Below, piece after piece: positions 50,793 through 61,579 of a stretch of 64,000 nucleotides of DNA. Location of the stretch: contig CP014214.1 of assembly GCA_001560915.1 (NCBI GenBank), positions 682,001 through 746,000 on the forward strand, written 5' to 3'. The position numbers and the translations under genes are program-made. The notes beneath the pieces are model-generated. The model made no database searches, had not been told where the DNA came from, and saw only the letters and a program-made list of their open reading frames with translations. How positions within the stretch are numbered: the stretch's first letter is position 1; each line of letters opens with the position of its first letter. This DNA is from a methanogenic archaeon ISO4-H5 (lineage in GTDB: Archaea; Thermoplasmatota; Thermoplasmata; Methanomassiliicoccales; Methanomethylophilaceae).

Positions 50793-52178
50793 ATGAGTTC
50801 CGTTTCCGGAGTGAAGATGCTCATGAGCGATCCCAGGATCGCCATACCTGCCATGGCGGCACCGTTAGCCGTGGCCATCCTCATCCAGAACGTGAACAGC
50901 ATGGCGGATATTCTGTGGGTGTCCTGGCTCGGTGGCAGCGCGGTGGGAGGTCTGGGTCTTGCCTACCCTGTGTATGCGAGCATCTGCGGCGTGGGTAACG
51001 GACTGGCCATCGGTGTGTCCGCGGCCATCGCCAGGCATGTCGGCGTGAAGGAGCGGGAGAATGCTTCGAAGGCGGCGGGACAGTCGTTGTTCCTGAGCAT
51101 CGTATTCTCGGTGCTGATCTTCGCTCTATGTCTGCCTACCATGGGTCCGTTGATGGATTGTTTCGGAGACCCATCAGCATCGGATGCGGCCATCGCCTAC
51201 ATCATGCCCATGATCCTACTCGGATTCTTCATCATCGGGGGGTCTGTGATGTCGGGCATCCTCAGGGGAGAGGGAGCGGCCCGTGCCTCCATGGTCATCC
51301 AGGTAGCGGGTGCCGCTACCAACATCATACTCGATCCGATTTTCATCTACGGTCTGCACATGGGCGTGGCCGGAGCAGGTTGGGCAACGGTTATCGCGGG
51401 ATTGGTATCTCTGGTGCTGGGCCTTATGTGCTACAGGAGAGGAAGCGGAATGTACGTCACGCTCCGTGTGAGGGACATGGCGCCCAACATGAGGTTCACT
51501 AAGGAGATCTTGGTCGTAGGTCTTCCCCAGGCCGCAGAGTATGTGGTGATGTCGGTCATCAACATCCCCATGAACTTCATCATCGTCGGTGTAGCCGGAG
51601 CTGACACCGTCGGTGTGTACACCTCCGCATGGAGGGTCGCATATGTGGCATTGGTTCCGGCGCAGGCCTACAGCGGAGCGGTGGTTTCCGTCTGTTCGGC
51701 GGAATACTCCTCCCGCCACCCGGAGATGATCAAAGCAGCATACCGTTTCGGTGTTAGGAGGTCGGTCATCCATACAGCTTATCTCTCGATCGTGCTGGCC
51801 CTGCTTGCATACCCTCTAGCGATGGTCTTCACGGCTGCCGACGACCTGCAGTATCTGAGGAACAACATGGTGCTGCTGTTCATCGTCATGGCCTGCATGC
51901 TTCCGGCAATGTCCCAGGTGTTCGTGGGCTCGGGATTCCTGCAGTCTCTGAAGCACTCTCAGATAGCTTTGTACTCCTCACTCGCAAGGAACATCGTAAT
52001 GGTATCCGGATACTTCGCCATGGCAGTGATTTTCGCATGTTCGGAAGCTATCTGGGTCATTATGGGGCTGATCGAGATCTGGGGCGGTATCCTGATGGGC
52101 TGGCTGGCATGGAAGTTCATCCTGCGGTTCGAGAGATCCTGTTCTTCCGGAGAATACGGCGGCAGTCCGTTCGAATGA
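50793..52178 (+). CDS. MATE-family multidrug/metabolite efflux transporter
   Basis: 461 aa with 12 predicted membrane helices in two homologous halves. The N-terminal motif PAMAAPLAVAILIQNVNSMADILWVSWLGGSAVGGLGLAYP and the second-half counterpart GLPQAAEYVVMSVINIPMNFIIVGVAGADTVGVYTSAWRV are characteristic. GILRGEGAARASMVIQVAGAATNIILDPIFIYGL lies in the first half. It exports organic cations or secondary metabolites by cation exchange; the substrate is unknown. Whether it serves the RiPP candidate 10 kb away cannot be told from position. Confidence 0.92.
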   Translation: MSSVSGVKMLMSDPRIAIPAMAAPLAVAILIQNVNSMADILWVSWLGGSAVGGLGLAYPVYASICGVGNGLAIGVSAAIARHVGVKERENASKAAGQSLFLSIVFSVLIFALCLPTMGPLMDCFGDPSASDAAIAYIMPMILLGFFIIGGSVMSGILRGEGAARASMVIQVAGAATNIILDPIFIYGLHMGVAGAGWATVIAGLVSLVLGLMCYRRGSGMYVTLRVRDMAPNMRFTKEILVVGLPQAAEYVVMSVINIPMNFIIVGVAGADTVGVYTSAWRVAYVALVPAQAYSGAVVSVCSAEYSSRHPEMIKAAYRFGVRRSVIHTAYLSIVLALLAYPLAMVFTAADDLQYLRNNMVLLFIVMACMLPAMSQVFVGSGFLQSLKHSQIALYSSLARNIVMVSGYFAMAVIFACSEAIWVIMGLIEIWGGILMGWLAWKFILRFERSCSSGEYGGSPFE

Positions 52179-52445
52179 TTCTCTCTCTTATTCCGCGTCG
52201 GATTTTCTGTATTTACGATAATGTATCCATCTCCGACAAACGTTTATAAACAAGGATAAGCCCCGTTTAAATCTTATTTAAAGTTATCCTGAATTTTGGG
52301 TTTTCAGCAAAACTGATTTTTTATCATTCTGGGACGTATGGTAAAAAAGCTCTGTTTTAACACTCAATCAGTTGTGTCTAATGTAGATAAAATGTAGACG
52401 CTTTTATATTATTAACAGGCTTGAAAATAATAATAAGATGGTACT
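52179..52445 (+). other. AT-rich 267-bp region upstream of the second giant gene
   Basis: No gene seen. TTTTATATT at 52401-52409 is a TATA box about 40 bp before the ATG at 52446. The stretch from 52240 to 52400 is much more AT-rich than the coding flanks. Confidence 0.55.
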
Positions 52446-55400
52446 ATGGACAACAAAGTTCTGATTGCAATCATTGCGGTCGTCGCCGTTGTGGCGGCCG
52501 CCTGCGGTGCCGTAGTGCTGCTGAACCACGGAGACAACGGAGGGAAAAACACCGATTCCTCCATCCTCAACGTGGACAGCCCCGGCACCATCGAAGGCGG
52601 AACCTATCAATCCGTCATCATCGGCCCGTCCGTCGGAGACGGGACCGTCATCATGAAAAGCGTGAAGATCCTCGGCGATCTCATCATCCGCGGAGGCGGA
52701 AGCCACTCGGTGGAACTCGACTCCTGCGAGGTCGGCGGAACCACCACTGTGGAGAAGGATGGCGGAGAAGCACCGCGTATCTATGCCAACAACACGCAGA
52801 TGTCCTCGGTCAACGCCAAGTCGGACACCATCTTCGAGAGTACGGGAACGGGAAGCTTCGAGAGCGTCAACGCGGAGGGAACGGCGAAGGTCACCGTACA
52901 GGGATCGGAGACAAAGGTCGACAGCATCAGCATGTCGGCGGGAACCAGCCTCACCGTTAACGCCGGAAGCGTCAACGACGTCACCATGGGTGACGGAACC
53001 ACCATGAACGTCGCCGACGGAAGCGTCTCCAACGTCAATGTGGGTAAGGACTGCAGCGTCACCATGCAGATTGGTACCAACGGAAGCGTCGACACTCTGA
53101 CCGTTGCCGACAACGTGTCCGTCACCACCTCCGGCGAACAGACCGAGGCCAAGCTCGATGAGGCTACCATCAAGATGGATAGCAACGCAGACGGAGCGGC
53201 TGTCACCATCAACGGTACGGAAAAGCATGTACACACCTACCAGCTCGTCAGCGTTGACTGGGCACACATGGACAAGCAGGCCATGACTGTGACCGGTCAG
53301 ATAGACTGCATCTCCTGTGAGGATTCGCAGGAAGGTCACAGTTACGAGGAGACCCTTCAGGTCTCCGCAGAGCGTGTCGAGCCCACTTGTACCGAGGATG
53401 GTTCTGTCACCTACTCCGTGAAGTGGGGAACGACGACCATGGTGAAGGATCCGTCCGAGGTCCTGCCCGCACTCGGCCACGATTACAGAGCGGAGTTCGT
53501 CTGGACCGAAGGCAAGGAGAGCTATTGGAACGTCACGTACACAATCGAGTGCGAGAACGAGCGGAACGCCGACGGATCTCCCGCGGTCAAGTCTACCGGC
53601 AACGCAACAGTCACTCCCGTTACTGCACCCGCGACCTCCTGTACCGAGTCCGTGACCACCACCTACACCGCGACCGTCACCTTCGACGGCCAGACCTTCA
53701 CCGACACCAAGGAGGTCACCATGCAGTCCATCGGCCACAGCTGGTCCGCGGTATACAACTGGAGCGTCGACGGCAAGACCTGTTCCGTCGATCTGACTTG
53801 CGGTAACGACAGCGGCCACAATACGACCCTGGCCGCCGCGGTTAACTCTAGCGTTAAGACCCCGGCCACCTGTACTGCGGCCGGTACCACCACCTACACC
53901 GCCACCCTGGAGCATGACGGAATGAGGTTCATCGACACCAAGGACGTAGAGGATATTCCTGCGCTCGGTCACGAATACAACGTGGAGTTCACCTGGGCCG
54001 ACGATAATTCTTCCGCATCCTATGTCGCGACCTGTGCCCATGACAGGGCCCACGTAGAGCAGGGATCGGTCGATTCGCAGACTGTCTCCTCTACTCCCGC
54101 CACCTGTATCGCTGACGGAAGCACGGTCTACTCCGTATCGGTGACCCTCTCCGACGGTGTCCACTCCGACCAGAAGACCGTCGTGCACCCCAAGGGCCAC
54201 CATTACCACGTCGAATCGGTAGATGTGGAACATTTCGTTGAGGATCAGGCTACCGGCACCGTCACCGTTCCTGCGACCCTCGTCTGTTCCGTATGCGGCG
54301 AGGAGACCGAGGGCCACTCGGTCACTGGAACCTTCGAAGCGAGGGAGAACGGACAATTCGTTCAGCCCGACTGCGGACAGGGTACGCCGGGACAGATGCC
54401 GATGATAATCGTCTACGAGAGCGTGGAGTATCCCTACACCCACATCATCCCTGCCGAGCACTACTATATCGTCGATCCGACCGTTGGAGTCGGCAACGAC
54501 CGCGATCACCCCCACATCACTATCGTCTGCATGGCCTGCCAGGACACCAAGGTGATTGAGGATGCGGTTGCGCACATCAGCGACCGCGTGGAGCCCACCT
54601 GCATCCAGCACGGAACCTACAAGTACTATGCCGAGGGCACATATGACGGAAAGACCTACCGCACCCTTGAGGAGACCCTGCTGTTTGATCCTCTCGGACA
54701 CGACTACCAGTTCAACTGGGAGTGGGGTCCCAATAACCTGACTGCGACGCTCATCATCACCTGCGCCCGCGACGGATGCGACTTCCATGCGGACTGCCGT
54801 GCAGAGGTCCACGTCGTTAGTGATGCCACCTGTACCGAGGCAGGAGATTCCGTCTTCACGGCCACCGCCAACTTCCTCAACAATGAGAAGACGGACACCA
54901 AGAGCGTGAGCGGAGCACCTCTCGGACACGACTACCACGTCACCGACGTTGATTGGGATACCTTCGACAAGAATGCCATGACCGTCACCGCCACTAAGGT
55001 ATGTTCCAGATGTCACGACGGCGACCCGGGCCACAGCGTTACCGAGAGCGTTGCTGTGTACGTTGTGATCACCGATCCCACCTGTACCCTCGAAGGAAAC
55101 AGGCATTACTATGTCGAGTCCCCGGAGGAGAACGGATACAATGAGTCCATCCCTGCACTCGGACACAACTGTGAGTACACCTTCGAGTGGAGTCAGGATT
55201 TCGCCTCCGCCATCATGCACGAAGTGTGCACGAGGGACGGCTGCGATTACCACAAGGACTACCAGGCCTCGGTGAATCCCGTGACCACGCCCTCCACCTG
55301 TTCGGTGGCGGGACAGACCGTCTACACGGCGACCTGCACCCCCGATCATGGGCCCCAGCAGACTGACACCAAGACCGTCAACCTGCCCCTGGCCGAGCAC

Positions 55401-58400
55401 ACCTATACCATCACCGAGATCCATTGGAACACCACCCTCAACACAGAAGCCATGACCGTCGAGGTCGTGAAGACCTGCAGCGTCTGTGACGAGTCTGCCG
55501 AAGGACACACCGCCACCGAGACCGTGGCGGTCCTGGTCGAGACCACTCCCGCCACCTGTACTGAGGCAGGAAGCAACCACTTCTACGTGGGTGGAACCGA
55601 GCTCGAAGGATACGATGTGGCTATCCCCGCAACGGGTCACCACCTGACCCACCACGCCGGACAGGCCGCCACCTGTACTGAGGCCGGATGGCAGGAGTTC
55701 GACACCTGCGATGTATGCGGCCACTCCACATTCGACGAAATCCCTGCGCTCGGACACGACCTGGTCCACCACGACGCCAAGGCCCCCGCCATGGGCGAAG
55801 TGGGATGGGATGCGTATGACACCTGCAACAGGTGCGATTACACCACCTACGTGGAGATCCCGGCGTTACACGGCTACACCATCACCGTCTACGGCGGAGT
55901 CGTCGCCGAGAAGGGCCAGCCGGCAACTCTCAGTCAGATCACCGTACCCGAGAACACCGTCGTCACCGTGACCTACAACGGAAGCGATTTCGGATACTGG
56001 TCCGACAGTTACGATGATTACATCCCCGGAGAATCCTTCGACATCCTCGTCGCCTGCGACCTCTATGTCACCGCGCACGACGTTAACGACCGCGAATACG
56101 GCGCTTGGGCAGTCGAGTCCGAACCCACCTGCACGGAGGACGGCCTCATGTGCCGTACCTCCGGCGAGTTCCGCGAGTACAGGGTGATCCCGGCCCTTGG
56201 TCACATCAGCGATGGAGTCCTTGTGGTCGATACCCCCGCCACCTGCACTACCGCCGGAGCCGGCCACACCACCTGCGAGAGATGCCACGGCGAGATCGAT
56301 GAGGTCATCGAGGCCACCGGACACCACCATGTGTTCACCACCGAGGTATTAGCAGACGGACCCATAGTCGGTAAGCTGAAGGGCGTTTGCTCCGAATGCG
56401 GACACACCGTACTGAAGGATTACATCGTCCCTGTCTATCCCACCGGCGATATGGTCGTGACCTTCGATTGGGATAACGCCCGCCATGACGTGAACGCAAC
56501 TCTCAGGGATGAGGTCCACACCATGTGGAAGTTCACCGATGCGCAGGGTGTCGAGAGGCAGGCCTACCTGTACCAGATTGTGAGGGACATCCATCACAAC
56601 GGATACATCTCCGGTGTGGATGTGACCACCTGGGTCTTCTGGGCCGATTACGGTGCGCACAGCCCCGTATACATCGCACGCCACAACGATACTACTCCGG
56701 TCTACGGAGGAGCTAACAACAGTGCAAGTTGGGCGGTTGCGGGATATGTGGACAACATGACCGAGTTTGCCTATTTCATTGACCACCTCTCTGCAGAGGT
56801 AATGATCGGAGGAGAGGAGTTCCATCTGACCCTCGGAATGGACAACGGAGCACATGCCTCTGCCCTGTTCGACCTCTACGATAAGTGGGCTGACAGAGTC
56901 AACGAGGGAATGGCCGGTCTCTACAGCATCGACCACGCGACCTATCTCGGATGGGACTGTACTGTCTACTACAACGATGATGAGTCGTTCTACGTCAATT
57001 CTGACAACTGTTGTGTGAGATGGACCACCAGCAACATGATCAACGGAATTGAGCGCGGAGACATCGTAAGGGTGGTCTCCGTAGACACGGAGTTCACCAA
57101 GCCGTTCACTCAGGGCTACTGGAATTCCAGCAACTTCCCGCTGTTCTCCTCGTACTACTTCAACAGCATGCCTACTCTGGAGAACTCCACCTATTTCTGC
57201 TTGAAGTTGATCAACGGAAACTACAACTCCGCAGATTTCACCCAGGGCAGCTACAGGCTCAACTTCTTCAACGGAGACAGCAGGAACCTCATAATGTGGA
57301 TAACGCCCAACCTCGGATCCCACGAGCAGCTTGACAGGATCGAGGTCCTCAGCCTCGACGGTGTGTGGATGACCGTACCCTCGGTCCTCAGCGACGGACA
57401 CTACGTGTTCGACATTCAGGACAAGTCCATCGTCGGCCTCTACAGGTACATGATGGAGAACAACCCCGGCAGGTTCGTACTGCCCAACGATCCCGCCTTC
57501 AACGGAGTGTACCTCAGGTGCGTAACCAGCAAGGTGCCCTACGACAGTACCGTGACCGTGATCGATGGAACGTTCAGGAACGAAGCCTATGAGTATGTCT
57601 CAGAGGGACCTGTCTACGGCGGAGAGGACGTCTACCTGCGGTATGAAGACAGGGAGGACAAGGAGTTCGCCGGCATCAACGTGAAGGTCGGTGACGGCGA
57701 GCCCCAGTTCTACGAATATTGCACGAGCTACGAGGTACCCGCGGGAAGTTCCGTGACCATCCAGATTGTCTATAAGGACCGGGAAGGCCAGAAGGTGCAG
57801 ATCGACTTCACCTGTACCGCGGGCGGTTCCATCGATGGAAGGTCTGGGCTGTATTATGTCGGCGACTATGCCGAATGCAATGCATTCCCCGGTTACGGTT
57901 ACATATTCGTCGGATGGTTCGATGTCACCGGAGGGTTAGAGCCTGCCGAAGATAACCAGTGCGGATGGTATTCCTATTTCGGGGCGAGCGTACGGGCCGC
58001 CGCTGCCTACAAGGCGGTCTTCAAGCCCATCGACGCTGCGCTTCTGGCGGAGGATTACACCATCGTCCTGGCCACCGGCGGATTCATCCACTGGGCGGAC
58101 ACCCCTGTGTATCTGTCAGCACTGTACGGCAGCACCGAGTATTCTGAGAACAGGATCAACACGCACGCAGACCCCAACCTCGAACCGGTCCACAGGTGGG
58201 ACATGTTCTCCAACCTGGAGTTGGTGGAAGGCGAACTTGTCAACGGTGACAAGATCGGACCCCAGTTCCCCATCGAACCCGATGAGGAATTCGATGTGAA
58301 GTACAGCGGGGACTACACCACAGTCAAGGCGGTATTCGAGAGCGAGGTTGAATACTACGAAGTCACGTTATACGACCGCGGCGAAGTGTTCCAGCGTCTC

Positions 58401-59900
58401 GATATCGCTAACGATGTGCCATATTATGCACCGTATGCGCCGGAGGAGCGCGAGGGATACAACTTCATCGGATGGAACACCGCAGAGGACGGTTCCGACG
58501 TTGCCTACGAGGCAGGCGATACCGTAGAGCTCGACGGCGATCTCGTCCTGTACGCCCAGTGGGAGGCCAAGACCTTCCGCACACGCGTCAACGTCGACGG
58601 ACTGTCGTATCGGTTCTACAACACCACCAGTGCGTATGTCCTCGTGACCTACGGGCAGACAGCTACTATCCCCGCGAACCTCGCAACCCTCTACGGTGCG
58701 ACGCTCACCGGCTGGTACTACATGCAGGACGAGCAGAAGGTCGCCGTTGCTTCTGACGGCACGGGAATGATCCCCTACGGCATCTCCGACATCTATGCGG
58801 TGTTCGAGTACAAGCAGTACACCTTTACCTTCGACAAGGGTGCGGAGGATGCCACCGGTACGATGCAGAACGTAACGTTCACCATAGCTGACCTCGAGGA
58901 CGAGATCTCCTACTTCAGCTATGTCTTCGACCGTAACAGCATCACGTTCCAGAGGCCCGCATACTATCTGTCCAAGTGGACGTTTAACGATACCGGCATG
59001 GGTACGTCGTATTCCTCGGTAAAGATCACCTCCTCCATCCTGCAGCTCGCGGATGCTAACGAGAACACAATCAACCTCACCGCAGTTTGGCTGTCCAAGG
59101 ACTACTACGTGAAGTACAGCAAGGGCGACATCGGAAACGGTACGTTCCTCGGAACGCTCTCCTCCAGTTCATTCATGGTGAAGGCAGATGCCCCTCTGAC
59201 GCTTAACAACGGAAACGCGTTCTCCTGCAGCGGTCTGACCTTCATCGGATGGAACACCGCCATCGACGGTTTCGGCAGGCAGTACGCTCCGGGAGAGTCC
59301 GTAGGTCTTGAGTTCATCCTTGCCAACTACTCGGAGGGTGTGACGAACATTACACTGTATGCACTGTGGGCCAAGCCGAATTACGGCATAACCTTCCATG
59401 GTCCCGAGGGAGCGGAATACAGTACCGCCAGTGACTACTATGTGTACAACACGCCGAACACACTGCCTCTGCTGTCCGCCATGGGAGCTGGATTCTCCGT
59501 CGACGGATACACGTTCCTCTACTGGACCGAGGATCCGCAGGGACTCTTTGGCGAACACTATACCGACGGTGCGACCGTCTCGGCACTGACCAGAACGGGA
59601 TCCCTCGATCTCTACGGAGTATGGGCACCCAATACCTATACCGTGGTGTTCGATGCGAACGGCGGAGAGGGTTCGATGGAGAATCAGACCTTCCAGGTGA
59701 ACGTACTGCAGGCCCTGACGGCCAATGCATACAGCAGGGAGGGATTCCACTTCGAACACTGGTGCAACGTGGACTACAACCAGGGCGCATACTTCGAAGA
59801 TGGGGAGGAGGTCAGGAACCTTTGCGAATACGGCGAGCTGACCGACCACAAGCTCTCTTCGACCGTCACCCTCTATGCGAGCTGGTACGAGAACGAGTAA
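52446..59900 (+). CDS. Giant repeat-containing surface protein (2,484 aa)
   Basis: Residues 5-28 form an N-terminal hydrophobic anchor (IAIIAVVAVVAAACGAVVLL). About 40-250 is a Gly/Ser/Val-rich beta-solenoid-like part. About 260-1220 contains roughly a dozen divergent repeats of 70-90 aa built on TCTEAGxxxYxA, DTKxV, PALGHxY and CxxC(x4)GHS, with paired Cys and many His. About 1280-1860 is a non-repetitive region with no recognised family. From about 1960 to the end there are InlB-type repeats (GYNFIGWNTAEDGS...LYAQW, and four or five more), ending in LYASWYENE with no C-terminal anchor. Strong codon bias leaves long antisense open frames. Likely an adhesin or binding protein; ligand unknown. 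CxxC and His in the repeats could bind metal. Confidence 0.88.
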   Translation: MDNKVLIAIIAVVAVVAAACGAVVLLNHGDNGGKNTDSSILNVDSPGTIEGGTYQSVIIGPSVGDGTVIMKSVKILGDLIIRGGGSHSVELDSCEVGGTTTVEKDGGEAPRIYANNTQMSSVNAKSDTIFESTGTGSFESVNAEGTAKVTVQGSETKVDSISMSAGTSLTVNAGSVNDVTMGDGTTMNVADGSVSNVNVGKDCSVTMQIGTNGSVDTLTVADNVSVTTSGEQTEAKLDEATIKMDSNADGAAVTINGTEKHVHTYQLVSVDWAHMDKQAMTVTGQIDCISCEDSQEGHSYEETLQVSAERVEPTCTEDGSVTYSVKWGTTTMVKDPSEVLPALGHDYRAEFVWTEGKESYWNVTYTIECENERNADGSPAVKSTGNATVTPVTAPATSCTESVTTTYTATVTFDGQTFTDTKEVTMQSIGHSWSAVYNWSVDGKTCSVDLTCGNDSGHNTTLAAAVNSSVKTPATCTAAGTTTYTATLEHDGMRFIDTKDVEDIPALGHEYNVEFTWADDNSSASYVATCAHDRAHVEQGSVDSQTVSSTPATCIADGSTVYSVSVTLSDGVHSDQKTVVHPKGHHYHVESVDVEHFVEDQATGTVTVPATLVCSVCGEETEGHSVTGTFEARENGQFVQPDCGQGTPGQMPMIIVYESVEYPYTHIIPAEHYYIVDPTVGVGNDRDHPHITIVCMACQDTKVIEDAVAHISDRVEPTCIQHGTYKYYAEGTYDGKTYRTLEETLLFDPLGHDYQFNWEWGPNNLTATLIITCARDGCDFHADCRAEVHVVSDATCTEAGDSVFTATANFLNNEKTDTKSVSGAPLGHDYHVTDVDWDTFDKNAMTVTATKVCSRCHDGDPGHSVTESVAVYVVITDPTCTLEGNRHYYVESPEENGYNESIPALGHNCEYTFEWSQDFASAIMHEVCTRDGCDYHKDYQASVNPVTTPSTCSVAGQTVYTATCTPDHGPQQTDTKTVNLPLAEHTYTITEIHWNTTLNTEAMTVEVVKTCSVCDESAEGHTATETVAVLVETTPATCTEAGSNHFYVGGTELEGYDVAIPATGHHLTHHAGQAATCTEAGWQEFDTCDVCGHSTFDEIPALGHDLVHHDAKAPAMGEVGWDAYDTCNRCDYTTYVEIPALHGYTITVYGGVVAEKGQPATLSQITVPENTVVTVTYNGSDFGYWSDSYDDYIPGESFDILVACDLYVTAHDVNDREYGAWAVESEPTCTEDGLMCRTSGEFREYRVIPALGHISDGVLVVDTPATCTTAGAGHTTCERCHGEIDEVIEATGHHHVFTTEVLADGPIVGKLKGVCSECGHTVLKDYIVPVYPTGDMVVTFDWDNARHDVNATLRDEVHTMWKFTDAQGVERQAYLYQIVRDIHHNGYISGVDVTTWVFWADYGAHSPVYIARHNDTTPVYGGANNSASWAVAGYVDNMTEFAYFIDHLSAEVMIGGEEFHLTLGMDNGAHASALFDLYDKWADRVNEGMAGLYSIDHATYLGWDCTVYYNDDESFYVNSDNCCVRWTTSNMINGIERGDIVRVVSVDTEFTKPFTQGYWNSSNFPLFSSYYFNSMPTLENSTYFCLKLINGNYNSADFTQGSYRLNFFNGDSRNLIMWITPNLGSHEQLDRIEVLSLDGVWMTVPSVLSDGHYVFDIQDKSIVGLYRYMMENNPGRFVLPNDPAFNGVYLRCVTSKVPYDSTVTVIDGTFRNEAYEYVSEGPVYGGEDVYLRYEDREDKEFAGINVKVGDGEPQFYEYCTSYEVPAGSSVTIQIVYKDREGQKVQIDFTCTAGGSIDGRSGLYYVGDYAECNAFPGYGYIFVGWFDVTGGLEPAEDNQCGWYSYFGASVRAAAAYKAVFKPIDAALLAEDYTIVLATGGFIHWADTPVYLSALYGSTEYSENRINTHADPNLEPVHRWDMFSNLELVEGELVNGDKIGPQFPIEPDEEFDVKYSGDYTTVKAVFESEVEYYEVTLYDRGEVFQRLDIANDVPYYAPYAPEEREGYNFIGWNTAEDGSDVAYEAGDTVELDGDLVLYAQWEAKTFRTRVNVDGLSYRFYNTTSAYVLVTYGQTATIPANLATLYGATLTGWYYMQDEQKVAVASDGTGMIPYGISDIYAVFEYKQYTFTFDKGAEDATGTMQNVTFTIADLEDEISYFSYVFDRNSITFQRPAYYLSKWTFNDTGMGTSYSSVKITSSILQLADANENTINLTAVWLSKDYYVKYSKGDIGNGTFLGTLSSSSFMVKADAPLTLNNGNAFSCSGLTFIGWNTAIDGFGRQYAPGESVGLEFILANYSEGVTNITLYALWAKPNYGITFHGPEGAEYSTASDYYVYNTPNTLPLLSAMGAGFSVDGYTFLYWTEDPQGLFGEHYTDGATVSALTRTGSLDLYGVWAPNTYTVVFDANGGEGSMENQTFQVNVLQALTANAYSREGFHFEHWCNVDYNQGAYFEDGEEVRNLCEYGELTDHKLSSTVTLYASWYENE

Positions 59901-59972
59901 ACCCCTTCATCAAACCCTTTCCCAAACCTCTTCCCCGACAGGGATTTTTAACCGTATCTCCATACATGGGCG

Positions 59973-61529
59973 ATGAAGCTCAGAGTGCGCGCCGCCGACC
60001 TCACGACCTACGAACCCATCGTCCTGCTCAATGCGGAGGACTGTCTCGTGATGGGCGTGGGCCCCACCGACCGTGTGCGCATCGAAGGCAGGAACCCGGC
60101 GGTGGCCACCGTGACCATCACCGACTTCCCGGACATCCGCGGATGCATCTCCATGCCCACGAACCTTCTGGAGAGATGCAGGGTCTCCAAGGGGGATTAC
60201 GTCGACGTCTCCTACAGTCCCCTGCCCGGTTCCATCCGCTCCGTGAGAAAGAAGATCAACGGCGGTAAACTGGCTGCCAACGAGATCGACTCCATCGTCT
60301 GGGACATATTCAGCGGGAACCTCTCAGAGAAGGAGATCCTCGCCTTCGTATCGGCCTTCAACGTCAACAACTCGGACATCGCGGAGGTGGCCTTCCTGAC
60401 CAGGTCCATGGCCTCCACCGGCCACACCGTCGACCTGGGGGTGAGGCCGGTCTTCGACTTCCACAGCCTCGGCGGCCTGCCCGGCAACAAGATAACACCT
60501 ATCGTGGTGTCCATCGTGGCATCCGAGGGTCTGACCATCCCCAAGATGTCCTCGCGCGCCGTCAGCAGCGCATGCGGAACGGCCGATTTCATCGACACGT
60601 TCTGCGACGTGGAGATGGATGCGGACGCCCTCGTGAAGGCGGTCAATGAGGCGGGAGGCGTGTTCGCCTGCGGAAACGAAGATTACGCTCCTGTAGGCAG
60701 GATGATCATCCGCGCCGAGCGCCCCATGGGCATCGACCCTCGCCCCACCATGATGGCATCCATCATGAGCAAGAAGGTCGCCATCGGGACCACCCACCTG
60801 CTGGTGGACATCCCCCTGGGCAGGACCACCAAGACCCCGGACCTGGCGTCCGCCAGGGACTTCGCCGAGGCCATCAGGAACCTCGGCACCATCCTGGGCA
60901 TACACATCGAATGCGCCATAACCCGCGCCGACCAGCCCCTGGGAAGGGCCATTGGACCCATCCTCGAGGCTAAGGAATGCATCGAGGTTCTCGAGGGCAG
61001 GGACGCCGATCCCGAGATCGTCGACAAGGCCTGTTCCATCGCGGGGATCATTCTCGAGATGGCCGGTGAGAAGGACGGCAGGGCCCGCGCGGAGGAGATC
61101 CTCCACTCCGGAAAAGCCCACGAGAAGTTCCTTCAGATCGTGAAGACCCAGAACGGTAATCCTGACCTCAAATCGACCGACCTGATCCCGGGCAGCTTCT
61201 GCAAGGACGTGCACGCCAAGAGGGACGGTTTCGTCGGCTACATAGACAACCACAGCCTGGTCGCCATCGCCAAGGCGACCGGCGCCCCCTTCGAGATCGA
61301 AGGCGGCATCGAGATGCTGCATAAGGTCGGCGATGCCGTGAAGGAGGGCGACGTCCTGTTCAAGATCTACGCCGGAAGCAAGCCGTTCCTCGAGCGCGCC
61401 ATAGAATCGGCGAGGTCGCGCCGCCCCATGGCGGTCGTCGCCGAACCGCCCGAGATCACGGAAGGGCCGATGGTCGTCGAGCGCATTCCCACCAAGGAGA
61501 TGCTGGACCTCATCCGTTTCAGGTCCTGA
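59973..61529 (+). CDS. AMP phosphorylase
   Basis: 518 aa. Converts AMP (or CMP/UMP) and phosphate to ribose 1,5-bisphosphate and a free base. In archaea the product goes via an isomerase to form III RuBisCO. The order is an N-terminal AMPpase-specific domain (about 1-90), a glycosyltransferase helical domain, and a phosphate-binding part with KMSSRAVSSACGTADFIDTFCDVEM. A C-terminal pyrimidine-phosphorylase-like domain follows (FVGYIDNHSLVAIAKATGAPFEIEGGIEMLHKVGDAVKEGDVLFKIYA). The N-terminal domain distinguishes it from thymidine phosphorylase. The other two pathway genes are not in the window. TTTTTAACC near 59946 is the probable TATA box. Confidence 0.93.
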   Translation: MKLRVRAADLTTYEPIVLLNAEDCLVMGVGPTDRVRIEGRNPAVATVTITDFPDIRGCISMPTNLLERCRVSKGDYVDVSYSPLPGSIRSVRKKINGGKLAANEIDSIVWDIFSGNLSEKEILAFVSAFNVNNSDIAEVAFLTRSMASTGHTVDLGVRPVFDFHSLGGLPGNKITPIVVSIVASEGLTIPKMSSRAVSSACGTADFIDTFCDVEMDADALVKAVNEAGGVFACGNEDYAPVGRMIIRAERPMGIDPRPTMMASIMSKKVAIGTTHLLVDIPLGRTTKTPDLASARDFAEAIRNLGTILGIHIECAITRADQPLGRAIGPILEAKECIEVLEGRDADPEIVDKACSIAGIILEMAGEKDGRARAEEILHSGKAHEKFLQIVKTQNGNPDLKSTDLIPGSFCKDVHAKRDGFVGYIDNHSLVAIAKATGAPFEIEGGIEMLHKVGDAVKEGDVLFKIYAGSKPFLERAIESARSRRPMAVVAEPPEITEGPMVVERIPTKEMLDLIRFRS

Positions 61530-61550
61530 GAATTTTCTGATAAAAGGTGA

Positions 61551-61566
61551 GGGGGCCGAAGCCCCC
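61551..61566. terminator. Bidirectional terminator between AMP phosphorylase and guaAb
   Basis: GGGGGC/GCCCCC stem with a CGAA loop, between convergent stops at 61529 and 61580. Confidence 0.75.
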
Positions 61567-61579
61567 TAAGGGATTTGGA

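Noticed and set aside
52404-55772. Open frame of 1,122 codons antisense to the second giant gene
   Set aside because: It mirrors a codon-biased, repetitive gene whose plus-strand product has an anchor, recognisable repeats and a TATA box. The antisense product is low-complexity Gly/Val/Asp-rich with no motif.
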